A DNA stretch of 64,000 nt from Halomonas eurihalina (GTDB lineage: Bacteria; Pseudomonadota; Gammaproteobacteria; Pseudomonadales; Halomonadaceae). The notes under the pieces are model-generated. The model was not told the origin of the DNA. It saw only the letters and a list, made by a program, of their open reading frames with translations, and made no database searches. Below are positions 62,992 through 64,000 of this stretch, piece by piece (within the stretch, counting starts at the first letter, position 1; each line of letters opens with the position of its first letter). The DNA is taken from assembly GCF_008274785.1 (NCBI RefSeq), contig NZ_VTPU01000007.1, positions 124,001 to 188,000 of the forward strand. The letters are read 5' to 3'. Position numbers and translations under genes: made by a program.

Positions 62992-63438
62992 CTACTCGAA
63001 AGTGTCGCAGACAGAGGCGAGCGTCGAGGGGTCGTGGGTTTCCATGTGCGAGACATCCCCGCCATCCGCTGCAATGGGAACGCTCCACTGGTGATCGTTT
63101 TGCATCTCGTCGCAACTACCGACGGCACCTCCACCGAAATTGGAGTCAATCCAGTAGTGCACTTCGTAGCTCCCGCCCTCCTGAAGGGCCCCGGGAAAAT
63201 CGAAGGCAAAGGCGGGGTCCGCATCGGCGGAGACCTCGCCGCTCTCCATGCCCACGACCTCTCCGGAGGCGGTATCGATCAGTGCGACCTGTATCGACTG
63301 GCCGCCGTGCGGCCCTCCGAAACTGGCATCTCCCTGAAAGGTCAGGTCGCTGCCGTCATCGGCCAGCGCGGAGGCAGCAACCAGCGGCAACGCGAACAAC
63401 GCGAACAACGCGCAACGACCAAGCGATATGATGGACAT
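62992..63438 (-). CDS. Hypothetical secreted protein
   Basis: A 148-residue protein with a signal peptide (LGRCALFALFALPLVAASALA, cleavage about residue 26). The mature part is acidic, as is common in halophiles, and looks beta-rich (YEVHYWIDSNFGG). C108-region and C-terminal cysteines (SCDEMQ and SVCDTF) may form a disulfide. I do not recognise the family. Confidence 0.7.
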   Translation of the reverse strand: MSIISLGRCALFALFALPLVAASALADDGSDLTFQGDASFGGPHGGQSIQVALIDTASGEVVGMESGEVSADADPAFAFDFPGALQEGGSYEVHYWIDSNFGGGAVGSCDEMQNDHQWSVPIAADGGDVSHMETHDPSTLASVCDTFE

Positions 63439-63535
63439 CCTGTTGTACCTCCCAATATTGGTAGGTGAACATAGGCCCCGAGGGCCTCATCCCAGCATAG
63501 TGTCCAACCCCGGTCTTGCCCATGGCCCGCCACTG

Positions 63536-64000
63536 CTAGCTACCGAGCGTTCCTTCGAGTCGTTCCCGTACGACCGTCATGTAGTGAATACCCGACATCT
63601 CCGCCTGCCCATCGGCGGGAAGGGGTGTCTCGACAAAGCCGAGACGCCGATAAAGCCCCAGCGCGGGATTATCGGGGAAGACAAACAATGAACACGTCTC
63701 AGTGGCCAGGACGCCACAGCCTTCCCGGGCGAGCCGTTGGATGAGCTTCGTACCTAGGCCCTCGCCGCGCCGACCAGGCGCAACAGCCAACCGAGCCAGA
63801 TGACAATGTCCCGAGCGGGCATAGTACTGACCGAAGGCCAGCAGCTCTCCTGCATCCCCCACCAGGCAACGCGACGTCAGCGCATCAAGCTGCAAGTCCT
63901 CGCGAAAACTCTGCATCGTGAAGGGGTAGCGGAAGGCTGGTCCACCCCAGCGCCGACAACTTTGCGCATCCGGGAACCAGCTCGCAAGCGTCTCGAAGTG
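63536..64000 (-). CDS. GNAT family acetyltransferase (5' end outside window)
   Basis: The frame is open from the window edge; the ATG at 63916 is internal because the preceding codons read TLASWFPDAQSCRRWGGPAF, a typical beginning for this family. The acetyl-CoA signature LARLAVAPGRRGEGLGTKLI and NPALGLYRRLGFVE are intact. The substrate is unknown. Confidence 0.85.
   Translation of the reverse strand, partial: HFETLASWFPDAQSCRRWGGPAFRYPFTMQSFREDLQLDALTSRCLVGDAGELLAFGQYYARSGHCHLARLAVAPGRRGEGLGTKLIQRLAREGCGVLATETCSLFVFPDNPALGLYRRLGFVETPLPADGQAEMSGIHYMTVVRERLEGTLGS

Overview
The window looks like a chromosomal segment of a moderately halophilic gammaproteobacterium, most likely Halomonas or a close relative. 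I base this on high GC (apart from one AT-rich patch), a gammaproteobacterial recC-recB-recD order, a TrkH/TrkI-type potassium transporter, a betaine-type binding protein, an AmpR-controlled class A beta-lactamase, and many LysR-, TetR- and MerR-regulated oxidoreductase and exporter units. The genus is inferred. I saw no rRNA, tRNA, CRISPR array, prophage or intact insertion sequence.

Layout. 1-5.4 kb: end of an HPP membrane protein, a LysR-SDR-lactonase unit and a Bcr/CflA-type exporter with its divergent LysR regulator. 5.5-15.4 kb: recC, recB and recD, joined by ATGA overlaps. 15.4-19.2 kb: an AT-rich insert with a large PHP-SMC (TrlF-like) ATPase and a small upstream protein; it abuts a DUF427 gene whose C-terminus looks replaced. 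This is the best candidate for a transferred defence module. 19.7-31.6 kb: nucleosidase, a putative voltage-sensor-like membrane protein, inositol-phosphatase family enzyme, two MerR systems with recognisable 19-bp-spacer promoters, a MocR regulator, an MFS exporter/TetR pair with twin operators, an SDR and an NfsA-type nitroreductase. 32-37.2 kb: OmpW, then an amidohydrolase/sodium symporter/TetR unit and two small enzymes.

37.5-46.6 kb is an accessory catabolic region. A LysR gene diverges from three consecutive genes: a 2-oxoglutarate/Fe(II) oxygenase, an M24-fold enzyme with DddP-like metal-ligand spacing, and a lone betaine-type binding protein. A second LysR gene diverges from an aldehyde dehydrogenase, an iron alcohol dehydrogenase and an enolase-superfamily dehydratase. 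The first unit could import and convert a small onium or amino-acid-like compound and the second could oxidise an alcohol/aldehyde and dehydrate an acid; substrates are unknown.

46.8-64 kb: potassium uptake, DUF1499, YbaK, TauE/SafE, the beta-lactamase/ampR pair, arfB, VOC and DUF899 proteins, a winged-helix regulator with a beta-propeller protein, nucleotidyltransferase/GNAT/LysE genes, a VOC gene remnant, aquaporin Z, a nitroreductase and EamA exporter with divergent MarR, a secreted protein and a GNAT gene cut by the window end.
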